Shown here piece after piece: positions 9,400 to 18,146 of a DNA stretch of 64,000 bases. Positions within the stretch are counted from its first letter, which is position 1. Each line of letters starts with the position of its first letter. Position numbers and translations under genes: made by a program. The notes beneath the pieces are model-generated. The model did no database searches and had not been told where the DNA came from. It saw only the letters and a program-made list of their open reading frames with translations. This DNA comes from Paenibacillus sp. GP183 (lineage in GTDB: Bacteria > Bacillota > Bacilli > Paenibacillales > NBRC-103111), in the NCBI RefSeq assembly GCF_900104695.1, contig NZ_FNSW01000001.1:5252501-5316500 (forward strand), in the 5' to 3' direction.

Positions 9400-10263
9400 A
9401 TGAAGCGTATCGGTTTGGAGAGAAGAAAGATGCTTGCCGGCTACGTTTACATTTCCCCGTGGCTGATCGGATTTCTGTTATTTATGGGATATCCGTTCGT
9501 TTACTCGCTATGGTTAAGCTTCCACGATGTACAGGGGATAGGGAGCTTCCAGTTTAAGTCGGTCGGCTGGTTAAACTTCCAGAATGCATTCGTTCTGGAT
9601 CCGCAGTTCGTGCCTCTGTTCGTCTCCGTCATTCAGGATACGATCATCAACACGCCTTTAATCATCGTATTCTCATTGTTTATTTCCATCTTGCTGAATC
9701 ATAAGATCAGAGGCCGAGCTTTGTTCCGGGCTGCGTTCTTCCTCCCGGTTCTGATCGGTTCCGGCATGGTGCTGCAGCAGCTGTTATACGCGGGAGTAGG
9801 ACAGAAAACACTGGTCAACGGAATCGGCTTGCCGGCGTCCGCGTTCATTTACATGGGGCCGACTTTCTCACAGTTCGTGTTCGACATGCTCAGCCGTTTG
9901 ACACTGATCTTTTGGAAAACTGGAGTGCAAATCTTGTTGTTTTTGGCAGGGCTGCAGGGCATTTCACCGTCATTGTACGAATCGTCCAAATGCGACGGCG
10001 CAACCGAATGGGAGATGTTCTGGAAAATCACGCTGCCGCTCATATCGCCCGTTATTTTGCTCAATTTGGTCTATACGCTGGTGGATTCCTTTACGGACGT
10101 GACGAATCGGATGATGCTGTATATTCGTGATATCGGATTCGTCAAAATTCAGCTCGGCTATGCGGCGGCTCTTGGATGGATCTATTTTGCGCTCATCTTC
10201 GTGATCATCTCCATCATATTTGCCGCATCCAGACGCTTCATTTATTATTCCGGGGAACGGTGA
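9400..10263 (+). CDS. Sugar ABC transporter permease, MalF type (second pair)
   Basis: A 287-residue permease with six predicted membrane helices. The EAA-like loop near residue 190 reads SLYESSKCDGATEWEMFWKI, so the usual EAA-x-IDG core is changed to ESSKCDG; Asp-Gly is kept. It starts 2 bp after the DUF5696 gene, with GAAGGAGGGG just upstream of ATG 9400. It belongs to a second permease pair in the same operon that has no binding protein of its own, so either both pairs use the single large binding protein or the second pair uses one encoded elsewhere. Confidence 0.92.
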   Translation: MKRIGLERRKMLAGYVYISPWLIGFLLFMGYPFVYSLWLSFHDVQGIGSFQFKSVGWLNFQNAFVLDPQFVPLFVSVIQDTIINTPLIIVFSLFISILLNHKIRGRALFRAAFFLPVLIGSGMVLQQLLYAGVGQKTLVNGIGLPASAFIYMGPTFSQFVFDMLSRLTLIFWKTGVQILLFLAGLQGISPSLYESSKCDGATEWEMFWKITLPLISPVILLNLVYTLVDSFTDVTNRMMLYIRDIGFVKIQLGYAAALGWIYFALIFVIISIIFAASRRFIYYSGER

Positions 10264-10281
10264 AAGGAGAGATGACACCCT

Positions 10282-11256
10282 ATGAACAACGATGGAGGAA
10301 TATCAGCAAGGAAGCGACCGCTAACGGCATTTGACAGGATGCCTCTTTTCATGCGGCTAGCCGCAAGCCGGTTGACGAGCAAAAGCCGCTGGTTCGGAAT
10401 CGTGTACCGGATCTTCGTATACTGCCTGCTGATCGACTTGTCGTTCGTATTTCTTTACCCGTTCATCTATATGATTACGACTTCCTTAAAAACGCCGCCC
10501 GACCTGCTCAACTTCACGATCAAGTGGATTCCGACGAGCATGGCTTGGCAAAACTACGCTTACGGTCTCGTCGGCCTCAAGTACTGGGAACATTTTTACA
10601 ATTCGGCGGTATCGACGCTGTTCAGCGTTTTCGGACAAGTGCTCGCCTGCTCCTTCGTCGCGTACGGCTTTGCCCGGATCAAATTTCCGGGGCGCGAAGC
10701 GCTGTTTATGCTGGCCATGTTCTCGCTTCTCGTGCCTCCGCAGACGGTGATCATTCCACTGTTTATCCAGTATAAGGCATTGGGCTGGATGGATACGTTC
10801 GCGCCTATCATCGTCCCGGCATTTTTTGCTAATGGTTTGCGCGGGGCGCTGTTTATTTTTATTTTCCGCCAGCTGTTCCGAAATTTGCCATGGGAGCTGG
10901 AGGATGCGGCTCGCGTCGACGGCTGTGGCAGTTTCCGCGTGTATTGGAAAATTATTTTGCCGCTAACGACGCCGGCCATCGTCGTGACGGTGCTGTTGTC
11001 GCTCGTATGGCACTGGAACGACTTCTTCGAGCCTAACATCTACTTGACGTCACAAGAAAAATATACGCTGCCGATGATGCTTCCGCGACTGTACCAATCG
11101 CTGAACGAAACTGCCGCTACGCATGGGATGGAGACGTTCGGTCTGCCGACCGTCATGGCTGCCACGTTCCTGGTCATCGTTCCGCTGCTGCTCGTCTATC
11201 TGTTCCTGCAAAAGTATTTCATCCAGGGCGTGGAGCGTACTGGACTGGTGGAATGA
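10282..11256 (+). CDS. Carbohydrate ABC transporter permease, MalG type (second pair)
   Basis: A 324-residue permease with a longer basic N-terminal tail (about 45 residues) before the first membrane helix. The EAA loop is at about 203-225 (ELEDAARVDGCGSFRVYWKI). It is the last gene of the operon and is followed by a Rho-independent terminator at 11312-11352. It should form the heterodimeric channel with the preceding permease. Confidence 0.92.
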   Translation: MNNDGGISARKRPLTAFDRMPLFMRLAASRLTSKSRWFGIVYRIFVYCLLIDLSFVFLYPFIYMITTSLKTPPDLLNFTIKWIPTSMAWQNYAYGLVGLKYWEHFYNSAVSTLFSVFGQVLACSFVAYGFARIKFPGREALFMLAMFSLLVPPQTVIIPLFIQYKALGWMDTFAPIIVPAFFANGLRGALFIFIFRQLFRNLPWELEDAARVDGCGSFRVYWKIILPLTTPAIVVTVLLSLVWHWNDFFEPNIYLTSQEKYTLPMMLPRLYQSLNETAATHGMETFGLPTVMAATFLVIVPLLLVYLFLQKYFIQGVERTGLVE

Positions 11257-11311
11257 TGCATGATGCATTCAAACGAATCATCGGTTGCGCGCCTACCAAG
11301 TATGAAATAAC

Positions 11312-11352
11312 AAATAGACACCTTTTCGAACAAAGAAGTGTCTATTTTTTTG
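11312..11352 (+). terminator. Rho-independent terminator of the sugar transport operon
   Basis: A perfect 10-bp inverted repeat, AAATAGACAC at 11312-11321 and GTGTCTATTT at 11338-11347, separated by a 16-base loop and running into a T tract. It lies 56 bp after the last permease stop. Confidence 0.88.
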
Positions 11353-11412
11353 CCATGTAAAGGGTTACATTTAGAGTATGCGCTTTTTTATCTAAAGGGG
11401 TGAAGCAGGTTG

Positions 11413-12117
11413 ATGGAAGCAAAGCTTTACGAAAGCGATCAAGCTCCCATAATTCAAGCCAAAGGAATAGTGCGAACATTTGGCAAAGGGGCTGGAGCGG
11501 TCCATGCTCTGCGTGGAGCCCATCTCTCGATCCCGCGAGGAAGGTTAGTCGCTTTAAGAGGCAGATCGGGATCGGGAAAAACGACCCTGTTGAATTTGCT
11601 TGGAGCGTTAGATCGTCCAACAGCAGGGACTATTTATGTGGATGGCCTTGAGATCACCGAACTTCCGGAAAAGCAACGCGATAATCTGCGGCGAAAGAAA
11701 ATGGGGCTTATCTTTCAATCCCTTGCTCTTGTTCCTTATATGTCAGCCTATGAAAATGTTGAGTTCGCATTAAGGATAGCAGGTGCAGCTTCTCATGAGT
11801 ATCGCCGATTAGCGGAAGAAGCCCTTGATTTCGTGGGCTTGAAAGCCCGTATGAAGCATCGTCCCTTCGAAATGTCCGGCGGCGAGCAGCAACGGGTAGC
11901 CATCGCACGGGCCATTGCCCATAAACCGAGTGTCATACTTGCCGATGAGCCAACGGCTGAATTGGACAGCAAAATGGGCCTGCAGGTGCTGAAAGTATTC
12001 AAGGATTTGGTGCAGCAAGGAATGACAATAATCTTGACTACGCATGATCCCGCTATTATGGAAATTGTGGATCAAGTGTATGCATTGGAGGATGGTATCA
12101 TTGTCGACGAAGGTTAG
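11413..12117 (+). CDS. ABC transporter ATP-binding protein, LolD/MacB-like
   Basis: A 234-residue ABC ATPase of the type that pairs with FtsX-family permeases. Walker A is GRSGSGKT (50-57), the signature is MSGGEQQRVAIARA (about 153), Walker B is VILADEPTAELD (about 173), followed by the H-loop region TTHDP. ATG 11413 is used; a TTG three bases upstream is also in frame. AAGGGGTGA lies about 9 bases before. The 3' end overlaps the start of the lipoprotein adaptor gene, so it is the first gene of a four-gene export operon. Confidence 0.93.
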   Translation: MEAKLYESDQAPIIQAKGIVRTFGKGAGAVHALRGAHLSIPRGRLVALRGRSGSGKTTLLNLLGALDRPTAGTIYVDGLEITELPEKQRDNLRRKKMGLIFQSLALVPYMSAYENVEFALRIAGAASHEYRRLAEEALDFVGLKARMKHRPFEMSGGEQQRVAIARAIAHKPSVILADEPTAELDSKMGLQVLKVFKDLVQQGMTIILTTHDPAIMEIVDQVYALEDGIIVDEG

Positions 12118-13138
12118 TTGGATAAAACGGATAGGGTTGCTGGCGGCATTCATCCTTGCCTTTGCTGTCTCAGGCTGTTCCTTGCTTCCTAAAGAAGAGA
12201 CCGCCTTGAAGCCGCCCTTAGTTAAGCCCGTGAAAGAGAATTTCGAGCTTTATGAAGTAAAGCGGGGGAGCATTATTAAGAAGTTGACCTTTATGGCAAC
12301 ATTTGCCTCAAGCAAAACACAGAACTTGTATTTCAAAGAGTCGGGCCAGCGGCTGTTGTCGATCAATGTGAAGCTTGGCGATACGGTTAAACCAGGTGAT
12401 ATCCTAGCTCAGCTGGATACAGGCGACTTGGAAACACGGGTGCGCATGCAGCGGTTAAATGTAGAGAAGGCACAGATCTCCCTCATTCAAGCCAAGACGG
12501 ATAAGCCAGACGATGCAGCGGCCATCCGCCTAAAAATGATCGATATGGAATCGACCCAAATTCAGCTTGAGCTTTTGCAGACCCAACTGGAGAAATCAAA
12601 GCTGAAGTCTGACCTAGGTGGAGTTGTGACTTATATATCTGATATTAATCAAGGTGACCTTGTAGCAGCATACTCCAATTTAATCTCTATTGCTGATCCG
12701 AAGCAAGTTCAGCTTGTCTATCAAGCAACGAATAGTATCGATATTTCAGCTGTTCAAGTAGGTATGGAAGCGGAAGTTAAGCTCAAGAATAGCACAGTGA
12801 AAGGTAAAGTGCTGCAAACTCCATCTAGTGCTCCGCTATCAACTAATAAAACACAAGCTGAGAAGAATGCCAAAACCTTGATTATCGGAATAGATAAGGC
12901 GCAAGAAGGAACCGAAATCGGAAGCTACGGGGATATTACGATAATTACCGAGCATAGAGATGACGTACTTATCATTCCTCCTGCAGGATTGCGTGCTTAT
13001 ATAGGCCGGGAATATGTGCAAATACTTGAAGGTGAAAGTCGTAAAGAGATTGACGTTGAGAAGGGACTTGTAACTCCAACTGAAGTAGAGATCCGCAGGG
13101 GCTTGAAGGAAGGCCAAAAGGTGATTATCAATAATTAA
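12101..13138 (+). CDS. Lipoprotein membrane-fusion adaptor, HlyD/MacA-like
   Basis: A 345-residue lipoprotein with a lipobox ending in Cys26 (AFAVSGCS). A split barrel-sandwich (lipoyl-like) region lies at about 75-130 and 185-215, connected by a short helical hairpin (about 130-185), followed by a beta-barrel segment and a C-terminal membrane-proximal domain, as in efflux adaptor proteins. The frame is open upstream; TTG 12101 is chosen because GGAGG (12087-12091) is 9 bases before it, whereas the ATG at 12092 directly abuts that motif. The start overlaps the preceding ATPase by 17 bases. In a Gram-positive cell it probably links the permease to the extracellular side. Confidence 0.87.
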   Translation: MSTKVSWIKRIGLLAAFILAFAVSGCSLLPKEETALKPPLVKPVKENFELYEVKRGSIIKKLTFMATFASSKTQNLYFKESGQRLLSINVKLGDTVKPGDILAQLDTGDLETRVRMQRLNVEKAQISLIQAKTDKPDDAAAIRLKMIDMESTQIQLELLQTQLEKSKLKSDLGGVVTYISDINQGDLVAAYSNLISIADPKQVQLVYQATNSIDISAVQVGMEAEVKLKNSTVKGKVLQTPSSAPLSTNKTQAEKNAKTLIIGIDKAQEGTEIGSYGDITIITEHRDDVLIIPPAGLRAYIGREYVQILEGESRKEIDVEKGLVTPTEVEIRRGLKEGQKVIINN

Positions 13139-13142
13139 GCTT

Positions 13143-13217
13143 ATGCTTACGATGCCAGTTTTCCTTACGGAAAACTCAGCACATGCTTACGAAGTCAGTT
13201 TTTCTTATGGAAAACTC
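13143..13217 (+). repeat. Two tandem 35-nt units of a dispersed palindromic repeat
   Basis: Units at 13143-13177 and 13183-13217 (40-base period) differ at few positions. Each contains a hairpin: AGTTTTCC-ttac-GGAAAACT at 13157-13176 and a slightly decayed copy at 13197-13216. The block fills the gap between the adaptor and the permease gene and ends in CTAAGGAGG, which supplies the permease ribosome binding site. A related two-unit block lies at 47441-47520. Confidence 0.8.
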
Positions 13218-13232
13218 TAAGGAGGAGCCCAA

Positions 13233-16136
13233 ATGGCCTTATTCATAATGATTCTTCGCAAAATGGCCAAAAACCGCTGGCTGGAGCTTTGCCTGTTAAC
13301 AGGGCTTGTCGTCTCTGTTGCTCTGAGCAGTTCAATGCCCATCTATACCCATGCCATTCTGCAGCGGCTTCTAATCAAGGATTTGGAGAACCTTCAGCTC
13401 CAAACGCAGAAATTTCCAGGGGCGGTAAATTCATTCACTTATACCGGAGATGTAGAAGATCCTTCTGTTAAAACCCAGAGGCTGCTTCAAGCGGATGTGT
13501 ATCTTGAAGAGCAAAGCAAGCAATTTGGCCTTCCGGTATTGCTTTTCTCTAAGGCACGCAGCACTTCATCCTATATGATAGTTCCATCAGGTCCCGCTGC
13601 AGCAGATCCTAATGTTAAGCGTAATGCGGAAATTGCTGCTAGCAGCAATTTGGAAGAGCATGTCCGGCTGGTAGACGGAAGGATGCCTGCCAAACAACAG
13701 GTGAACGGCGTGTATGAAGCAATGGTTACGGAACAGGTACTAACGGAGCTTAAACTTGTCCTTGGCAACGAGTTCACGATTGAAGACGAGGCTCTCAAGG
13801 AGCCTGTGCGCATCAAGCCAGTCGCTGTCATAGATCGCAAGGATTATAGCGATGTTTATTGGTATAATCCGATAAGTAATTACAAATCGTCTTTTCTCAT
13901 AGATTACGATTTATTCGAACAGGATATCGTCAAAGGAAATAAGCTGAATGCGGCTTCAAATACTTGGTTCTATGCTTTGGATTATTCCCAAATGAAACTC
14001 GAAACCATTCCCGTCTTTACAGCAACAACAGAAGTAATAAAAGACTATATTCAAAACCATATTGGCTCAAGTTGGAGTAATCCTGTAAATGCTCCGGCAT
14101 TACAGACGCTTGCTGCCTATTATGATAAGGAAAAAAAGCTTAAGCTGATGCTATGGTCGCTTCACGTACCAGTCATGATTCTTCTTGCCTTTTATTTGTT
14201 CATGGTCGCGAATTTGATTACAGAGAGGCAGAAAACAGAGATCGCAGTATTGCGCAGCCGCGGTGCAAGCCGCTTGCAAATTTTGATGAGTTATTTGCTG
14301 GAAGGAGTTCTGCTCGGACTTGTTGCTCTAGCGCTCGGACCTCTTCTGGGGCTTCAATTAACTCGAATTTTGGGAGCCTCTAACGGCTTTTTAGAATTCG
14401 TGCAGAGGGCTTCAGTGGATGTTAAGTTGAATCGTGAGGCATACAAATATGCTTGGGTAGCAGTGGGGGCTTCGGTCATCATGATCTTAATTCCTGTTTT
14501 TCATGCAACCCGTGTATCCATTGTTGGGCATAAACAAGCCATGGCGCGGCAGCAGCGAATGACTTTTTTGCATAAAAGCTTTATCGACGTGATTCTTCTA
14601 GGAATTTCCCTTTATTTACTGCAATCCTTCCATCGCAGAATGAGTGATTTAGTGGCATTAGGATTGGATTCCGCTGACCTCAAGATCGATCCGTTGCTTT
14701 TTGTTGTTCCAGCTCTATTCATGCTCTCCATGGGGTTATTGATCCTACGCGTGTATCCGGTGTTGATTCAACTTGTTTATCGATTAGGCCGCCGATGGTG
14801 GCCGCCTTACTTATACTCTGCTCTTCTGCAGGTTGGCCGCTCGGCTAATCAATACCAGTTCATTATGCTATTTCTTGCTCTTACATTAGCAACAGGGATA
14901 TTTAGTGCCAGCGCCGCAAGAACCATGAATCAGAATATCAGCGACAAGATTCAATATAAAACAGGAGCAGATATTGTCTTGCAAAGTAGTTGGGAAAATG
15001 ATGCGCCACCGCCGGATATGGGTATGGGAGGTGGATCACCTGGGGAAAGCGAGGCTTCTTTAAAGCCTAAAAAAAAGGTTCAATATAAAGAGCCGCCTTT
15101 CCTGCCTTTCGCCCAGCTTCCTGGTGTAGAGTCAACAGCTAGGGTTTTTACGAAACCGGATGCCGGCGTTAATTTTGGCAAAGAAGGTGCTGTTGTTCAG
15201 CTTATGGGGATTGACACAGACGATTTCGGCCGAACGGCTTGGCTGCGGGAAGGGCTGTTGGATCACCATTTTAATGAATACCTGAACTTATTAGCATCCA
15301 ATCCAAAGGCAGTGTTAATTTCGAAAAGTGCTTCAGAGAAGCTAGGCGCAAAAATCGGAGATGTCGTTCAAATCGGTTGGAAAGATGCGCAATCAGCGCA
15401 ATTCCATGTTTATGGAATTATTGATTATTGGCCCAGCTGGAACCCTAACCCTGTATCATTGAGCAAAACTAAGATTGCTCCTGCGGACAACAAGAATGCA
15501 AAAGCAGCCTACCCTATGCTTGTCATCGGACACCTGCCTTATATACAAAATAATATCGGACTGGAGCCTTACGATGTGTGGCTAAAGCTTCAACCCCATG
15601 CATCCATTCAAACCCTATATGATGCCATGGAGCAAAAAAAATTGAAAATCACCAAGCTAACCGATAGGAAGCTGGAATTAATCAATTCCCAGAATGATCC
15701 ATTCCAATTAGCGATAAATGGCGTCATGACATTAGGTTTCCTAATTGGCATACTGATCAGCTTCATTGGCTTCCTAATCTACTGGACATTGTCATTGTCG
15801 GGAAGAATATTGCAGTTTGGGGTGCTAAGGGCGATGGGGATATCCTTCAAACAAATCATCGGCATGCTGATAACAGAGCAATTGCTGACTTCGGGAGCGG
15901 CTGTCCTGATAGGCGTTCTGTCCGGTCAGATAACGAGCAATTTGTTCGTGCCTTTCTTCCAGCTTTCCTTCGATCCATCGACGCAGGTACCGCCTTTCCA
16001 AATAATCTTTGATCCATCGGACCGAATCAAGCTGTATGTTATTGTCAGCCTTATGATCATAGTTGGACTTATGATATTAGGGACGATGCTGTCACGGATC
16101 AAAATTCATCAAGCCGTTAAGCTTGGGGAGGACTAA
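13233..16136 (+). CDS. FtsX-family ABC permease (MacB-like), large
   Basis: A 967-residue membrane protein. An N-terminal helix (about 17-37) is followed by an extracellular domain (about 40-305), a first FtsX-type helix block (about 308-430), a second transmembrane block around 440-560, a second extracellular region (about 565-820) and a C-terminal FtsX block (about 825-960). The second extracellular region carries a Pro/Gly/Met-rich, probably flexible stretch near 590-615. It starts with ATG 13233 after CTAAGGAGGAG. It likely moves lipids, peptides or antimicrobial compounds outward with the two ATPases and the adaptor of this operon; the substrate is unknown. Confidence 0.88.
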   Translation: MALFIMILRKMAKNRWLELCLLTGLVVSVALSSSMPIYTHAILQRLLIKDLENLQLQTQKFPGAVNSFTYTGDVEDPSVKTQRLLQADVYLEEQSKQFGLPVLLFSKARSTSSYMIVPSGPAAADPNVKRNAEIAASSNLEEHVRLVDGRMPAKQQVNGVYEAMVTEQVLTELKLVLGNEFTIEDEALKEPVRIKPVAVIDRKDYSDVYWYNPISNYKSSFLIDYDLFEQDIVKGNKLNAASNTWFYALDYSQMKLETIPVFTATTEVIKDYIQNHIGSSWSNPVNAPALQTLAAYYDKEKKLKLMLWSLHVPVMILLAFYLFMVANLITERQKTEIAVLRSRGASRLQILMSYLLEGVLLGLVALALGPLLGLQLTRILGASNGFLEFVQRASVDVKLNREAYKYAWVAVGASVIMILIPVFHATRVSIVGHKQAMARQQRMTFLHKSFIDVILLGISLYLLQSFHRRMSDLVALGLDSADLKIDPLLFVVPALFMLSMGLLILRVYPVLIQLVYRLGRRWWPPYLYSALLQVGRSANQYQFIMLFLALTLATGIFSASAARTMNQNISDKIQYKTGADIVLQSSWENDAPPPDMGMGGGSPGESEASLKPKKKVQYKEPPFLPFAQLPGVESTARVFTKPDAGVNFGKEGAVVQLMGIDTDDFGRTAWLREGLLDHHFNEYLNLLASNPKAVLISKSASEKLGAKIGDVVQIGWKDAQSAQFHVYGIIDYWPSWNPNPVSLSKTKIAPADNKNAKAAYPMLVIGHLPYIQNNIGLEPYDVWLKLQPHASIQTLYDAMEQKKLKITKLTDRKLELINSQNDPFQLAINGVMTLGFLIGILISFIGFLIYWTLSLSGRILQFGVLRAMGISFKQIIGMLITEQLLTSGAAVLIGVLSGQITSNLFVPFFQLSFDPSTQVPPFQIIFDPSDRIKLYVIVSLMIIVGLMILGTMLSRIKIHQAVKLGED

Positions 16137-16140
16137 CCTT

Positions 16141-17019
16141 ATGATTCATTGTGACAATTTAGTCAAAATTTATAAGGCCGCCGATCTCGAGGTTGTAGCA
16201 CTGCAAGGGCTGGATCTGAATGTCGAGAAGGGCGAACTTATGGCTATTATCGGCAATAGCGGAAGCGGCAAATCAACCTTGCTTAACATGCTGGGTGGTC
16301 TAGATCGGCCTTCTGCCGGAAAATTGCTGGTCGACGGCAAGAACCTTCTCAATTTCAACGAACGGGATCTAGTGAAATATAAGCGCGAAACCGTAGGCTT
16401 TGTATGGCAAAATAATGCTCGCAATTTGATTCCCTATCTGACCGCTTTGGAAAACGTGGAGCTTCCTGTCCTGCTTCAAGGCCGGCGCAAGCGCGATCGT
16501 GCATTGGAGCTGCTGGAAGCCGTAGGGCTTGGGCATCGCTCCGGGAACAAGCTGAACCAGCTCTCTGGCGGTGAGCAGCAACGTGTGGCAATTGCCATCG
16601 CACTAGCCAATCAACCGAAGCTGCTGCTCGCCGACGAACCGACGGGTTCCGTTGACTCGAAGATGGCAAACCAGATTCTGGATTTGTTCCGTGAGCTCAA
16701 CCGAAGCATGGGTCTGACTGTTGTTATTGTCACGCACGACCCTTTGCTAGCGAAGAAGGTTGACCGTGTTGTTGCTATCCGTGATGGTAAGACCTCGTCG
16801 GAAATGATTCGACGGAAGTCTTACGCCGAGGAGCTGGAAGAGCTTGCTAATGGATTGAACAGCGAAGAAGAGGAGTCGCACGTTGAATATGCCGTCATGG
16901 ACAAATCGGGCCGATTGCAGATACCTTCCAGCTATCTGGAATCTATTGGCGCTTCTAATGCACAACGTATCCGCGTTACCGTTGAGAATGGCAGGATCGT
17001 GCTGCTGCCTCCGGAATAA
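16141..17019 (+). CDS. ABC ATPase with C-terminal AbrB/SpoVT-like domain
   Basis: A 292-residue protein. Residues 1-225 are a LolD/MacB-type ATPase: Walker A GNSGSGKS (38-45), signature LSGGEQQRVAIAIAL, Walker B LLLADEPTGSVDS. An acidic linker (about 235-250) leads to a tail of about 40 residues, VMDKSGRLQIPSSYLESIG then RIRVTVENGRIVLLPP, which reads like one swapped-hairpin (AbrB/MazE-like) half. The frame is open from 16123, but ATG 16141 has GGGGAGG 9 bases upstream. It starts 4 bp after the permease. It is the second ATPase of this operon, so the pair may form a heterodimer. Confidence 0.88.
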   Translation: MIHCDNLVKIYKAADLEVVALQGLDLNVEKGELMAIIGNSGSGKSTLLNMLGGLDRPSAGKLLVDGKNLLNFNERDLVKYKRETVGFVWQNNARNLIPYLTALENVELPVLLQGRRKRDRALELLEAVGLGHRSGNKLNQLSGGEQQRVAIAIALANQPKLLLADEPTGSVDSKMANQILDLFRELNRSMGLTVVIVTHDPLLAKKVDRVVAIRDGKTSSEMIRRKSYAEELEELANGLNSEEEESHVEYAVMDKSGRLQIPSSYLESIGASNAQRIRVTVENGRIVLLPPE

Positions 17020-17042
17020 TGCCCAGCAATTATGACCTAAGC

Positions 17043-18134
17043 CTACGCTTGCTTCATTCTTTGCCGAACGGCACCGACGATCAGCATCAGCAGTGGCAGG
17101 CCAATCATATTGGCCGTCAGGACAACCGGAATCCAATAATGCTCCATATAATTAGACGTCGCTTGCACGATGTTTTTAGGAAATAGCGCATATATGGCGG
17201 AAATGGGGGCTATGAACCAGATGAAGCCCTTCCAATTTCCGATTTGGAAAAATTGAGCCGTACCGTAGCAGGCAACAAACATGTAGACCGCCAATTTGAT
17301 GAATACGCTAAACAACCAAATAACCACGACTAACGCGTCCAGATTCTCGATAAACGTGAACAGATAAATTTTTTTCGTCATCTCAAAGAATGGGTACCAC
17401 ATCTTAGAAGCAAGATTAGCCCCCAATGTCAAAATAATCATAACCGTAGAGATCCAAACACAGATTGTTGCGATTAGAATGGCCTTATAAGCGTATGGAG
17501 CGCCTTTAGGCGGTTCATACAAGAAGGATGCCAGCATTGCGTATTCAACAGTATGTCCGAGATAAGACGCAGAGGGAAGTGCCCCTTTCATGATCTCTTT
17601 GATTCCGCTGTCCGCATAAACGGGCATGAGATGCTCCCACCTGACGTTATTCAAGCTGGCGACGAGCACGACCAGCACCATCAATATAACCAGCGGTCCC
17701 AGGATTTCGCTGTAACGGCCGATTCCGTCGATTCCGCCCGAATAGGTCGCATATACGACGACCAGAAGCATAATTGAAATAATCACGATCCTCGGCGTTG
17801 TCGGCAGAAGCATCATTTGGATGACATCGGCGAATTGGTGGAGAACGATCGGGATAATCGTGTACCATTCCACTAAATATACGATGCAAACGATTTTTCC
17901 AAGCCATGTTCCGAGTATCGTCTGGCTGAATTGTATCAACGTTTGATCGGGATGAAGCCGAGCCAGCTTCGTCGACAACAAGGCTACCAGAGCAGCAATT
18001 CCTCCGGCAACCAGTATGCTCATCCATGTATCCTGCTTCGCAGCCTGGAAGCCGGATGTCAATGTCATCATTATCGTCATGCCTAAATTCATAGTCATGA
18101 TCATCCAGAACATTTGGTTGCCGGTTATTTTCAT
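17043..18134 (-). CDS. Spore germination permease, GerAB/GerKB type
   Basis: A 363-residue protein with about ten membrane segments, beginning MKITGNQMFWMIMTMNLG as expected for GerAB/GerKB of the APC superfamily. In the Bacillus group this subunit binds or senses the germinant in the inner spore membrane. It is the third gene of an A-C-B ordered operon on the minus strand, 12 bp after the C subunit. It converges with the ABC ATPase gene, leaving 23 bp between the stops; no clear terminator is visible there. Confidence 0.93.
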   Translation of the reverse strand: MKITGNQMFWMIMTMNLGMTIMMTLTSGFQAAKQDTWMSILVAGGIAALVALLSTKLARLHPDQTLIQFSQTILGTWLGKIVCIVYLVEWYTIIPIVLHQFADVIQMMLLPTTPRIVIISIMLLVVVYATYSGGIDGIGRYSEILGPLVILMVLVVLVASLNNVRWEHLMPVYADSGIKEIMKGALPSASYLGHTVEYAMLASFLYEPPKGAPYAYKAILIATICVWISTVMIILTLGANLASKMWYPFFEMTKKIYLFTFIENLDALVVVIWLFSVFIKLAVYMFVACYGTAQFFQIGNWKGFIWFIAPISAIYALFPKNIVQATSNYMEHYWIPVVLTANMIGLPLLMLIVGAVRQRMKQA

Positions 18135-18146
18135 AGCTCACAATCC

